A stretch of 5,159 bases of DNA. Source: Thermoleophilia bacterium. Its GTDB lineage: Bacteria; Actinomycetota; Thermoleophilia; Gaiellales; Gaiellaceae. The DNA lies in contig JAERMP010000182.1 of assembly GCA_016844515.1 (NCBI GenBank), positions 1-5,159 of the forward strand, written 5' to 3'. Position 1 is the first letter of the stretch. Each line of letters begins with the position of its first letter. Made by a program: the position numbers and the translations under genes. Below the pieces are notes generated by a model that was given only the letters and a program-made list of their open reading frames with translations, was not told the origin of the DNA and ran no database searches. Shown piece by piece: positions 4,930 through 5,159 of this stretch.

Positions 4930-5159
4930 AGGCGACACGCTCGGCTCGGCGGCGTTCGCGGCCGGGAAACGCGTCTTCTCGCGCTCGTTCAAGTACCACC
5001 GGCCGCGCGGTCTGCTCTGATGCTCCGGTCACTGCCCGAACTGCCTCATGACGGTTGACGGTGTACCCAACGTCCGCGTCTGCACCGAGCCGATCCGCGA
5101 GGGCGCCGTCGTAGAGGGTCAGAACGTGCGCTGGTCGCTCGACTTCGACTTCATGTCCG
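4889..5159 (+). CDS. soxA: Sarcosine oxidase alpha subunit-like protein (SoxA/MgdC), 3' end missing, in-frame TGA
   Basis: This is the N-terminal [2Fe-2S] domain of the large flavoprotein subunit of sarcosine oxidase or N-methylglutamate dehydrogenase. Before the TGA the frame reads VSFSFAGWKVDGFEGDTLGSAAFAAG and then VFSRSFKYHRPRGLL; after the TGA, in the same frame, CSGHCPNCLMTVDGVPNVRV-C-TEPIREG and on to the window edge. The ferredoxin-like ligand pattern in this family is C-x4-C-x2-C-x12-C; the last three cysteines are present, and the TGA (5018-5020) occupies the first. The start is uncertain: GTG at 4889 keeps the first strand, whereas GTG at 4796 adds 31 residues, whose last part (GRHRSKAV) faintly resembles the usual N-terminal arm. 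Either start overlaps soxD. If the TGA is a real stop, the gene is dead. The rest of the protein (FAD and aminomethyltransferase-like domains) lies outside the window. Confidence 0.85.
5018..5020 (+). other. In-frame TGA replacing the first [2Fe-2S] cysteine codon of SoxA
   Basis: The codons read CGC-GGT-CTG-CTC-TGA-TGC-TCC-GGT-CAC-TGC. Family members have R-G-L-L-C at this place, so the TGA stands for cysteine. Selenocysteine is encoded by UGA and normally replaces cysteine, which makes recoding possible. A single TGC-to-TGA change, natural or from sequencing, would look the same. The observation itself is certain; its interpretation is not. Confidence 0.55.

Noticed and set aside
5018..5022. 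TGATG stop/start overlap as translational reinitiation after the soxA TGA
   Set aside because: The overlapping ATG (5020-5022) is in the +2 frame and meets a stop after a dozen codons, whereas family sequence continues in the original frame.

Overview
The window is GC-rich DNA with the codon use and gene types of a high-GC actinobacterium. A Thermoleophilia-like or related soil lineage would fit, but this is inference from protein character only. There are no phage, transposon or CRISPR signatures. Seven protein genes are supported, the first and last cut by the window edges, plus several RNA or DNA structural elements between them.

Layout. Bases 1-815 (+) hold the C-terminal part of an FMN-binding glutamate synthase-like protein of the GlxD/MgsC type. 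Converging on it is a minus-strand pair: a phosphoenolpyruvate mutase/isocitrate lyase superfamily enzyme (1252-2058) followed by a small ABM-fold monooxygenase (846-1151), with a strong RNA hairpin at the stop codon of the first. Divergent from these is a plus-strand two-gene operon, a PadR repressor (2187-2510) and a HAAS-type membrane protein (2507-3463). Its near-consensus promoter places the transcription start essentially on the start codon, so the mRNA is probably leaderless. Bases 3464-3784 carry no protein gene, but contain an odd type II tRNA-like structure and a long hairpin downstream of the next gene. An IclR regulator (3785-4552, minus) is divergent from soxD (4612-4929) and an incomplete soxA-like gene that runs off the right edge.

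Functional picture. The two ends of the window suggest N-methyl amino acid metabolism. GlxD/MgsC-type proteins are N-methylglutamate synthase subunits or relatives. SoxD/SoxA-type proteins are subunits of heterotetrameric sarcosine oxidase or of the related N-methylglutamate dehydrogenase. IclR is the natural candidate regulator of the sox-like operon. The PEPM/ABM pair and the PadR/HAAS pair between them have no obvious link to that pathway.

Most notable point. The soxA-like frame has an in-frame TGA at 5018-5020, exactly where the first cysteine ligand of the N-terminal [2Fe-2S] cluster belongs. Family-typical sequence continues in the same frame on both sides. This is either a selenocysteine codon at an iron-sulfur ligand position, a one-base nonsense mutation of a cysteine codon, or a sequencing error. 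I see only a weak hairpin, not a convincing SECIS element, downstream, so the question is open.
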